Positions 15,917 to 22,148 of a stretch of DNA of 22,148 nucleotides are shown here, piece by piece. Below the pieces are notes generated by a model that was not told the origin of the DNA, did no database searches, and saw nothing but the letters and a program-made list of their open reading frames with translations. The position numbers were made by a program, and so were the translations under genes. The stretch lies in assembly GCA_964429355.1 (NCBI GenBank), contig CAYSCH010000130.1:1-22148 (forward strand), given 5' to 3'. The DNA is from JAAYAY01 sp964429355 (lineage in GTDB: Bacteria > Planctomycetota > Planctomycetia > Pirellulales > Thermoguttaceae). Within the stretch, counting starts at the first letter, position 1; every line of letters starts with the position of its first letter.

Positions 15917-16615
15917 TTACTCCTTGAATCGATAGCCGACGCCGCGGACCGTCTCGATGTAGCGCCCGGCTTCCTCCAGTTTCTTCCGCAGGCCCACAAT
16001 CTGGACGTCGACGGCGCGTTCGGTGATCGGATAGTCTTCGCCGCGAACGGCGTCGATGATCTGGCCGCGGGTGAAGACCCAGCCCGAACGACTGGCCAGA
16101 AACGCCACGAGGCGAAATTCGGTGGCCGTCAACTCGCACACCTTGTCGCCGACGAGAACTTCATGCCGCTTGGCATCGATCGTCAGCTCGTGGATCCGGA
16201 GTGGTTCATTGTGCTTGTCCGAGGGGGCGGCATCCTGCACTTGACCGCGACGGATCACGGCCTTGACCCGAGCCAGGAGCACACGGGGGCTGAAGGGTTT
16301 AACGATGTAGTCGTCGGCGCCGAGATTCAGTCCGGCCACGATGTCGGCCTCTTCTCCCTTGGCGGTCAGCATGATGACCGGCGTCTTGGCCGTTTCCGCA
16401 CAGGACTTCAGTTTGCGGCAGACGCTCAGCCCATCGAGCCCCGGCAGCATGAGGTCCAGCAGAATGAGCTGCCAGGTTCCCGTCCTGGCAGCGCCGAGGG
16501 CTTCTTCTCCGGAGGCCACACCGACGGGACGATAGCCCTCCTTGCGAAGGTTGTACTGGACCAATTCGCGGATATCGTCTTCGTCTTCGACCACAAGAAT
16601 CGATGGTTCGAGCAT
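15917..16615 (-). CDS. OmpR/PhoB-type response regulator
   Basis: A 232-residue two-domain regulator. The receiver domain (about 4-120) shows acidic residues Glu10-Asp11, phosphoacceptor Asp54 in LLDLMLPGLDG, Thr84 in IMLTAKG and Lys106 in IVKPFSP. The winged-helix DNA-binding domain (about 138-231) includes LTATEFRLVAFLASRSG and ends with the usual VDVQIVGLRKKL and ETVRGVGYRFKE. It closely follows the PhoB pattern in motif wording, but no histidine kinase or phosphate-transport gene is in view, so its signal is unknown. The ATG at 16615 is preceded by GAGAAGG; an in-frame TTG at 16645 would add ten residues without a better site. Direct repeats about 50-80 bases upstream may be its own binding site. 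Confidence 0.9.
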   Translation of the reverse strand: MLEPSILVVEDEDDIRELVQYNLRKEGYRPVGVASGEEALGAARTGTWQLILLDLMLPGLDGLSVCRKLKSCAETAKTPVIMLTAKGEEADIVAGLNLGADDYIVKPFSPRVLLARVKAVIRRGQVQDAAPSDKHNEPLRIHELTIDAKRHEVLVGDKVCELTATEFRLVAFLASRSGWVFTRGQIIDAVRGEDYPITERAVDVQIVGLRKKLEEAGRYIETVRGVGYRFKE

Positions 16616-16664
16616 GGCCCTTCTCGTGCGAGGCTGATTCGGCAATCTCCAGGGTAGTCCAGTG

Positions 16665-16693
16665 GTGTTAGCGCAGTGTTATGATAGCGTGAG
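16665..16693 (-). promoter_or_regulatory. Direct repeats with Pho-box-like spacing upstream of the response regulator
   Basis: On the minus strand ATAACAC (16682-16676) and CTAACAC (16671-16665) are 7-bp direct repeats separated by four bases. A weaker third unit, CTCACGC (16693-16687), sits in the same 11-base register and matches CTAACAC at five of seven positions. PhoB-family regulators bind this arrangement. Autoregulation is inferred, not shown. Confidence 0.4.
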
Positions 16694-16817
16694 GAATGGG
16701 TTATTCCGAGGGCAGAGGAATGTGAAAAGGGGCAGCGGCGAATCTCGAAATTCAAGGACGACCTGACCGTGCTCTTCGGCCGCCTCCGCCAACGGCAATG
16801 ACCGGGTGAGCACACGC

Positions 16818-18740
16818 TCACTCTGCAGGCGGGCTCGTCTCGGGAACCGTGATCAGATCAAAAACAAAGGCTGCGGGCCCGTCGTGCCGCACTTCCTCCC
16901 ACGGAGACAACGATACAGTCGCTTGTTGCCCTGCCGCCGCAGCAATGTCTTGCTCGCTGGCGTCCACGCCGCGCACCTGGATCAATCGGCAGCTCTGGTC
17001 GGGATTGCGAGCCAGACGCAGCCGGCCGTCTTTGCCGACCGATGCGACCAGAGCCGGCCGGGGCTGATCCGTGTTGGCCAGCAGCAGATGGGGACCGTCC
17101 CAGAGGGTCACACCGCCATGTCGTCCGACTGCCTCCGAGTCCAGGCTCACGGGCGCCAGTCGGCGATTCTCAACTCGCGGCGAAAACGCCAGGCTCACCT
17201 CCACTTTTCCCTCGAGAGCATCGCGACCCGGCAACCGCAGGTGCAGGTATCCCTCTTCCGCCGCCAATTCAAGCCTCTTTCCATGAACGTCCGACACCGT
17301 CGCGGAGTCGGCCCAGGCAGGAAGCCGCAAGAACACATCGGGAGCCGTCAGCGACAGGTCCGGCGACTTCATCTGGATGGAACATTTCCAGGACCCGGGT
17401 TGCCTGCGGCATTCTACCGTCACGGGCCAGATGCCGTTGCCCGCCGGTACCGACGCCGATGCCGTCACGGGGAAGTTGACAAACACACCCTGGTCCGAAC
17501 CCGTGATCACGTAACTCTTCAACGTGTCCAGGCCCAGCAATCCGTGAAACGTGCAGCACCAGACAGCTTCGGTGAATTGTGGCTTGACGAGCAACGGACC
17601 CTCGCTGTCGCAGAGGAATTCGTGGTGGCCGTAGCCGCCATTGGAGGCTCGATTCATGGCATAGTGGTTCCAGAGCAGTCGTTCGGCCATCTCCAGGTAG
17701 CGGCACTGGCCGGTGAGCCGCCAAAGCCTCAGGCTCAATCGCAGCCAATCCGCCTCGCTGCATCCTTCGTCATTGCTATAACTGACACGGAACTTCTCCC
17801 CGACACCCCCCATGGGCCAGACATAACCACCCCGAACAGCCTCTTCCCACCGGTTCCGTGGACGTTCGAGATACTCGGCCCTGCCGGTGGTTTCGTAGAG
17901 CGACAGCAGTCCGTAGTGCGTGACCAGATTGCCGTGGCTGTGGTCGATGGGCAACGTATCGAACCGCTTGAAAAACTCGGCCATGCGTTCGGCTTGCTGA
18001 AGGTAACGCTTGTCGTCGGTCACCTGGAAGAGACTTACCAGCCCCTCGATGCCTGGAAAGTAGTCGGTCACATAGCCCGCGGCATAGCTGCCGGTCGATC
18101 GGTATTCGGTCTCGAGATCGGGATCCAGGAACCGATCTGCCGTGGTGATATAGAAGTCGCCGATCCGCTTTGCGGCCTCCAGCAGATCCGGCCGGTCAAA
18201 AGTCTGGTTGGCTTCCAGCAATCCCAGCAGAAGTCGCGAGTTTCCCCAGAAGATCGGCAGCAGTCTGGCGTTGGAGTTTTCCGGTTCCAGCGGCTCGCTC
18301 CAGTCCACGTCCCGGCCAAAATGCCCATCCGCCTGCTGGTAGCGGCCGATATCCTGAAACACCTCCGCGAGAAGGGCGGGTGTCATTTTCTCCGGAGTGG
18401 ATATCCGACTGGCGATCTGGATGAACCGTCCCGAGATATCGCCGCTGTAATTGACAAAAACCCGATTGGTCTCGAAGGTGAAATCGGATCGCAGAAACGC
18501 TGCCGAACGATAAGGGTCTTCCTCCAGCCGAGCCACTCCCCGATCATAGGCAAGCCCCAAGGGCCCACCGAGCTGGACCGAACGGGCATCCGGCAGGATC
18601 CGCTCGCCGCGACCTTCCGTGATCGAGTCGCCCATGGGAGCGATACTCGCCGCTTCGGCCGGTTCCGCCGAGTAGACCCGCGGCCCCGCGGCGGTCGCGA
18701 GAAGACTCAAGATGCCAGCCCATATCGCGGTCTTTCTCAT
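16818..18740 (-). CDS. Secreted GH127/DUF1680-type glycoside hydrolase
   Basis: A 640-residue protein with a signal peptide (cleavage probably near VYSA-E at 24-25). It matches the beta-L-arabinofuranosidase-like DUF1680 family: an (alpha/alpha) barrel from about 35 to 430, then beta domains. In the Bifidobacterium GH127 enzyme HypBA1, zinc is held by Glu338, Cys340, Cys417 and Cys418, with Cys417 as nucleophile and Glu322 as acid/base. Here Glu325-x-Cys327 and Cys395-Cys396 provide the same pattern, and Glu315 (GEKF) is a candidate for the acid/base. It should cleave arabinose- or related sugar-containing glycans outside the cytoplasm; exact substrate is unknown. AGGAGC stands six bases before the chosen ATG; the frame continues upstream to 18893, but that extension crosses the likely promoter. 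It is probably transcribed alone. Confidence 0.82.
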   Translation of the reverse strand: MRKTAIWAGILSLLATAAGPRVYSAEPAEAASIAPMGDSITEGRGERILPDARSVQLGGPLGLAYDRGVARLEEDPYRSAAFLRSDFTFETNRVFVNYSGDISGRFIQIASRISTPEKMTPALLAEVFQDIGRYQQADGHFGRDVDWSEPLEPENSNARLLPIFWGNSRLLLGLLEANQTFDRPDLLEAAKRIGDFYITTADRFLDPDLETEYRSTGSYAAGYVTDYFPGIEGLVSLFQVTDDKRYLQQAERMAEFFKRFDTLPIDHSHGNLVTHYGLLSLYETTGRAEYLERPRNRWEEAVRGGYVWPMGGVGEKFRVSYSNDEGCSEADWLRLSLRLWRLTGQCRYLEMAERLLWNHYAMNRASNGGYGHHEFLCDSEGPLLVKPQFTEAVWCCTFHGLLGLDTLKSYVITGSDQGVFVNFPVTASASVPAGNGIWPVTVECRRQPGSWKCSIQMKSPDLSLTAPDVFLRLPAWADSATVSDVHGKRLELAAEEGYLHLRLPGRDALEGKVEVSLAFSPRVENRRLAPVSLDSEAVGRHGGVTLWDGPHLLLANTDQPRPALVASVGKDGRLRLARNPDQSCRLIQVRGVDASEQDIAAAAGQQATVSLSPWEEVRHDGPAAFVFDLITVPETSPPAE

Positions 18741-18800
18741 CGATTGCTCCTGAGACAGACGATCGGTTCGAAAAGCGTGCTCCCGGGAAGCTCGCTTCTC

Positions 18801-18829
18801 AGTAAACCGTCGGTCCCAATCAACGTCAA
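18801..18829 (-). promoter_or_regulatory. Sigma70-type promoter of the GH127-like gene
   Basis: On the minus strand TTGACG (18829-18824) and TTTACT (18806-18801) are 17 bases apart. They match consensus at five and four of six positions. Transcription would start near 18794, about 54 bases before the ATG at 18740, which also argues against the longer N-terminal extension of that frame. Confidence 0.5.
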
Positions 18830-18909
18830 GCCTTTTCGACTTGCCGGTTGATGATCCGATCAGGCTGAGGATCGGCCGAAGAATGACTCGCACCTTTTGG
18901 CAGGGCTTC

Positions 18910-20067
18910 TCAGAACCGGCAACGAACGAACCCCGTCAGAGTCGTCTGGTTGGATTTCACGGCCACGCCGTTGTCCCACGTCAGGTCCTCGTCGAGCGGC
19001 TCGTTGAGCAGTCGATGTGTGCCGGTGGTGCGAATTTCCGTGTGATCCGCCTGGAACCCAACGCTCAATCGCCCGGTGAGATGCGCTTCGGCGATGAACC
19101 CCACGTGCCATGCCCCGCCGCGGGTCTCCTCGATCGTGAAGCGGTCCCCTTCCCGGAGCAAGTGGTGGTCGATGTTGTAGCCCGCCGTGGGGCCGCCATC
19201 CACCTGGAAAGTCAGGTCGGTCGGGATCCGCCATGCGAGCACGGTCCTCCGAAACTGTCCGCCGAAGTATCCAACGTAATATTGCTGGTTGAACGTGATC
19301 ACGTCAACACCGTCGTACTCCGGGAGCGGGCCAAACGCCGGCACGATACAGGATATGTTGTAGGCCGTGATATCGAACCGCTGAAAACGGAATCCGGCCG
19401 TCGGCCAGAATTCGACGGGCTCGCCGAGAATGGAACTGGTCAACTTGAACTCCGTGCCCAGCTCGAGCATCTGTCCGTCGCACCACCGCTGCGACGAAAG
19501 CGTCAGGCTATCCAGGCGCGAGGGGTCGTCTCTCGGTTCGTCGATGTTCCAATCGTAGTCAGCCATGGGGCCGTCGATGCGATCATGCATCGGCGTGAGC
19601 CACTCGAAATGAACCCGCCAGTCCGGCAGCTCGACTCCGATCTGCAGGCCATGCCAGATCGAGTCCAACGCAAAGTCGAGCTTGCTCAGCGGAGTGTAGG
19701 GGCCGTCGGGGTCCCCCGGCCCCGTGCCAAATTCGTAGGAGGTAAAGCTGTCGAGCATCGGGCGGGACCGGTAGTCGACGGTCCAAATCTGGCGAAGGGG
19801 CGGTGCGGGCGCGTCGGACCACACGGTCCGTCCCAAGCCGGCCAGACCGGTCGGCCCATACGTGCCATATTCGCCCCAACATGCCGCGGAGTCCATTGTG
19901 GACACGGAAACGCCGGCAAAAGAAGGCTCTCCAATTTCAGACGCCACCTTGGAGCCGTCTTCCCCCAGCGCAAGCCCCATCTGGCAGGCTGCCACGACAG
20001 CCATCCACCGCAGTAAAACTCGCAGCGGCGCCGCCAAGGGTTGCGTTTCGACAAGCATTGGACCCAT
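18910..20067 (-). CDS. Omptin-like outer-membrane aspartyl protease
   Basis: With the ATG at 20067 this is a 385-residue protein with a signal-like segment at about 16-35 and a C-terminal Phe (GFVRCRF), the usual end of an outer-membrane beta-barrel. The last ~285 residues resemble omptins such as OmpT. GPMADYDWN places Asp170 and Asp172 where OmpT has Asp83 and Asp85. NIDHH places Asp300 and His302 where OmpT has Asp210 and His212. Spacing between the two pairs (128-130) agrees closely with OmpT (125-127). Flanking stretches (SKLDFALDSIWHG, FWPTAGFRFQRFDITAYN, EGDRFTIEE) align in order. Omptins cleave peptides at the cell surface. The OmpT basic-specificity residue Asp208 appears to be Asn298 here, so specificity may differ. 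The start is uncertain, as no ribosome binding site precedes either nearby ATG (20067, 20058), and the frame stays open to 20475. Confidence 0.75.
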   Translation of the reverse strand: MGPMLVETQPLAAPLRVLLRWMAVVAACQMGLALGEDGSKVASEIGEPSFAGVSVSTMDSAACWGEYGTYGPTGLAGLGRTVWSDAPAPPLRQIWTVDYRSRPMLDSFTSYEFGTGPGDPDGPYTPLSKLDFALDSIWHGLQIGVELPDWRVHFEWLTPMHDRIDGPMADYDWNIDEPRDDPSRLDSLTLSSQRWCDGQMLELGTEFKLTSSILGEPVEFWPTAGFRFQRFDITAYNISCIVPAFGPLPEYDGVDVITFNQQYYVGYFGGQFRRTVLAWRIPTDLTFQVDGGPTAGYNIDHHLLREGDRFTIEETRGGAWHVGFIAEAHLTGRLSVGFQADHTEIRTTGTHRLLNEPLDEDLTWDNGVAVKSNQTTLTGFVRCRF

Positions 20068-20607
20068 GCAAGGAGTTCGATCCACTCTGGCGGAAAACTT
20101 TCTCTTCCCATCAAGTAGATTCGCCTCTTCGTTCCGGGAATCTGAACTTCCGTGTCGCCCTGCCGTCCTCTTGCCTGACAGGAACGAACGATAGAACCGG
20201 AAGATTCGGCAGACCGAAACGGCAACCAAAGAAAACACGCAACATGAATCTGCCACATGTCTTCCGGCACCTGCAGAACCGTCGAAGCTCCCAATCGGCG
20301 GTTGCCGCGGCCAAAGACGCTTGAGAGATCGGGCACAATACGCGTCGAGAATCAAACCTCTTCGGATCGAACTCGGAGCCTCCCGCGTGAGCCCATCGAC
20401 CGCTGCGGCCCCTTGCTGCACCCTGCCACCTCCGCACAGGGGGTTTGTTCGCCGCTTGTGCCCTTGGCTAAGCAACGGCAGCTCTTCGGCTTGACTTCCG
20501 CCACCCGGAGCTTAGGCTACGGGCTCCACATGTGGTTCATGCTCTGGTTCCTGTATGGAAAACGTGCAGGCCGCCTTTTTCTTTAACCCTCGAATGCGAG
20601 CCCCCTA
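20068..20607. other. Divergent intergenic region between the omptin-like and oxidoreductase genes
   Basis: This 540-base stretch must contain promoters in both directions. A possible plus-strand promoter lies at 20491-20518. I found no convincing minus-strand promoter. Open frames here, including the N-terminal extension of the omptin-like frame, look non-coding in composition and have no recognisable product. No repeat or RNA gene was seen. Confidence 0.5.
20491..20518 (+). promoter_or_regulatory. Possible promoter of the Gfo/Idh/MocA gene
   Basis: TTGACT (20491-20496) matches the -35 consensus at five of six positions. TAGGCT (20513-20518), 16 bases later, is a weak -10. It would give a leader of about 85 bases. 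Weak support. Confidence 0.25.
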
Positions 20608-22014
20608 ATGAACACGAACAACCACAACCGGAGAGAGTTCATCAAAGCGAGCGTGATTGGCGCTGCAGGTATCACGATCCCAGGAGTGGGATTCAGCGCC
20701 AAGTCCTATGCGGCCATCGCCGGTGCCAACGAGCGGATCCACGTCGCCGTCATCGGAGCGCGCAACCAGGGTACCGTCCACCTGGCAAGTTGGTGCATGC
20801 TCAAGGAAAGCCACAACGTCGAGGTCCGCGCCGTCTGCGACACCGACGAGGCGCTCCTGGCGCCCGCCCTGAAACTCGTCGAGGAGAAGTCCGGCGTGAA
20901 GCCCGCAGCCAACTGGGACCTCCACGCGATTCTCGACGACAAGGAGATTCACGCCGTCTCCATCGTCACCCCGAATCACTGGCACGCGCTGGCGGCCATT
21001 TGGGCGAGTCAGGCAGGCAAAGACGTTTACGTCGAGAAACCCACGTCCCACAATATCTGGGAAGGCCGCAAGATGGTCGAAGCCTGGCACAAATATGGTC
21101 GGCGGATGCAGGTCGGCCTCAACAACCGCTCCGCCGCCAATGTGCGCCAGGCCATTGCGTTTCTCCACGGCGGCGGTATCGGCGAGCTCTATATGGCCCG
21201 CGCCCTTTGCTTCAAGGCACGCGATTCCTATGGCATGGCCAAGGATGGCTCGCCCCCCGCCACATTCCACTACGACCGCTGGCTCGGCCCGGCGCCGCTG
21301 CGCCCCTACAACGAGAAACGCAGCCACTACAACTGGCACTGGTATTGGGACACCGGCAATGGCGACACCGGCAACACCGGCCCGCACCAGCTCGATATCG
21401 CTCGCTGGGGCATGAAGAAAGACGAGCACCCGGTGGCCGTGTATTCGACCGGCGGAATTTTCGGCTTCACGCAGGATGAGGGAAAGACTCCCGGCACCAT
21501 GGTTTACGGTGGCGTCGAGACCTACGGCCATGACAAGACGACGCAGGAGACGCCCAACACCCAGACCGCCGCCTACACCTACGCCGACGGCAAGATCATC
21601 GAGATGGAAACTCGCGGTCGCTACACCAACCACGAGGGGAGCGCGGGGCAGGAAGTCGGCAACATCTTTTACGGCACCGAGGGCTGGCTCGAAATCAGCG
21701 GCAACTCCTGGAAAGCCTTTCGCAAACGGGAGAAACAGCCGTTCGCGCAATCCAAGGAAGCCGAGGGCGAACGCGCCAATCACTGGGCCAATTTCCTGGA
21801 CGCGATTCGCTCCGGGAAAAACGAAGACATGCATTGCGACATCCACGAAGGCCACCTCTCGACATCGCTCTGCCACCTGGCCAATATCTCCTACCGCCTC
21901 GGCCGCTCGCTGAAGTTCATCGGCGCCCAGGAAACATTCGCCAACGACCCGGAAGCAGACGCAATGCTCACGAGGGTTTACCGCCAGCCGTATGTTGTCC
22001 CCGAGGCCATCTAA
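20608..22014 (+). CDS. Gfo/Idh/MocA family oxidoreductase, Tat-exported
   Basis: A 468-residue NAD(P)-dependent sugar-type dehydrogenase. An N-terminal twin-arginine signal (NRREFIKASVIGAAG at 7-21) indicates export with cofactor already bound, a frequent planctomycete arrangement. The Rossmann fold starts at about 43 (RIHVAVIGARNQG), followed by AVCDTDEA, VSIVTPNHWHAL and the family signature EKP at 143-145. The C-terminal substrate domain includes TGPHQLDIARWGM, with the usual conserved His. Such enzymes oxidise or epimerise sugars and inositols; the exact substrate cannot be read here. The start codon has no clear Shine-Dalgarno site but places the Tat motif correctly. It is the only plus-strand gene in the window and is followed by at least 134 bases without a recognisable gene. 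Confidence 0.9.
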   Translation: MNTNNHNRREFIKASVIGAAGITIPGVGFSAKSYAAIAGANERIHVAVIGARNQGTVHLASWCMLKESHNVEVRAVCDTDEALLAPALKLVEEKSGVKPAANWDLHAILDDKEIHAVSIVTPNHWHALAAIWASQAGKDVYVEKPTSHNIWEGRKMVEAWHKYGRRMQVGLNNRSAANVRQAIAFLHGGGIGELYMARALCFKARDSYGMAKDGSPPATFHYDRWLGPAPLRPYNEKRSHYNWHWYWDTGNGDTGNTGPHQLDIARWGMKKDEHPVAVYSTGGIFGFTQDEGKTPGTMVYGGVETYGHDKTTQETPNTQTAAYTYADGKIIEMETRGRYTNHEGSAGQEVGNIFYGTEGWLEISGNSWKAFRKREKQPFAQSKEAEGERANHWANFLDAIRSGKNEDMHCDIHEGHLSTSLCHLANISYRLGRSLKFIGAQETFANDPEADAMLTRVYRQPYVVPEAI

Positions 22015-22148
22015 TGTCCTCACTGTACTACAACAGGACGACTCATCTCCCTCTCTGATACCTGTTCAAATCCTCTCTTGCGAAATTGCTCCTCATGCAC
22101 TCGCGCGAGATGACTCCGCGGATATTTCAGATCCTTGATCGGACTTGG

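Noticed and set aside
16806..16821. 6-bp hairpin GTGAGC-ACAC-GCTCAC as terminator of the GH127-like gene
   Set aside because: The stem overlaps the stop codon and no T tract follows on the minus strand, so it is not a convincing terminator.
18895..18915. Short stretch resembling the repeat end (TTTTGGCAGGGCTTCTCAG)
   Set aside because: Only about 15 bases match, with an indel, and it overlaps the stop codon of the omptin-like gene; likely chance.
20532..21479. Plus-strand open frame overlapping the oxidoreductase in another frame
   Set aside because: Very Arg/Pro-rich out-of-frame reading of the Gfo/Idh/MocA gene; no independent support.

Overview
The window reads as part of a planctomycete genome, probably of the Pirellulales type. 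The evidence is the trio of membrane-anchored DUF1549/DUF1553 protein, Tat-exported DUF1501 protein and secreted PPC-domain protein, together with a Tat-exported Gfo/Idh/MocA oxidoreductase, several large secreted proteins with classical signal peptides, high GC and uneven use of Shine-Dalgarno sites. I see no rRNA, tRNA, CRISPR array, transposase or integrase. All genes except the last are on the minus strand, so the layout below follows plus-strand coordinates while transcription mostly runs right to left.

1-5842: the planctomycete surface/catabolic trio DUF1549/DUF1553 -> DUF1501 -> PPC/TIG-like secreted protein, closely spaced. A further minus-strand gene may begin at the left edge. 5843-6087: a short intergenic with two copies of a ~70 bp hairpin-forming repeat and a candidate promoter.

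6088-12042: a compact five-gene operon, transcribed in the order asparagine-synthetase-like amidotransferase, stand-alone acyl carrier protein, AMP-forming acyl ligase, NAD-synthetase-like amide synthase, and a GNAT-fold protein. The set is self-contained: one protein to activate and one to carry an acyl group, two ATP-dependent amide/amine-forming enzymes, and a candidate acyltransferase. It looks like a small biosynthetic or glycoconjugate-modifying pathway and is the best candidate here for an undescribed system. It is bracketed by copies of the same repeat family in opposite orientation (5890-6034 and 12424-12490), and a 9-bp perfect inverted repeat lies upstream of its first gene.

12499-14694: a large secreted protein of unknown function with a good promoter and terminator. 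15038-15790: a small zinc-ribbon, two-helix membrane protein. 15917-16615: an OmpR/PhoB-type response regulator without an adjacent kinase, preceded by direct repeats with Pho-box geometry. 16818-18740: a secreted glycoside hydrolase of the GH127/DUF1680 type with its own promoter. 18910-20067: an outer-membrane beta-barrel protein that I recognise as omptin-like, with both catalytic pairs conserved. 20608-22014 (plus strand): a Tat-exported Gfo/Idh/MocA oxidoreductase, divergent from the omptin-like gene across a 540 bp intergenic region.
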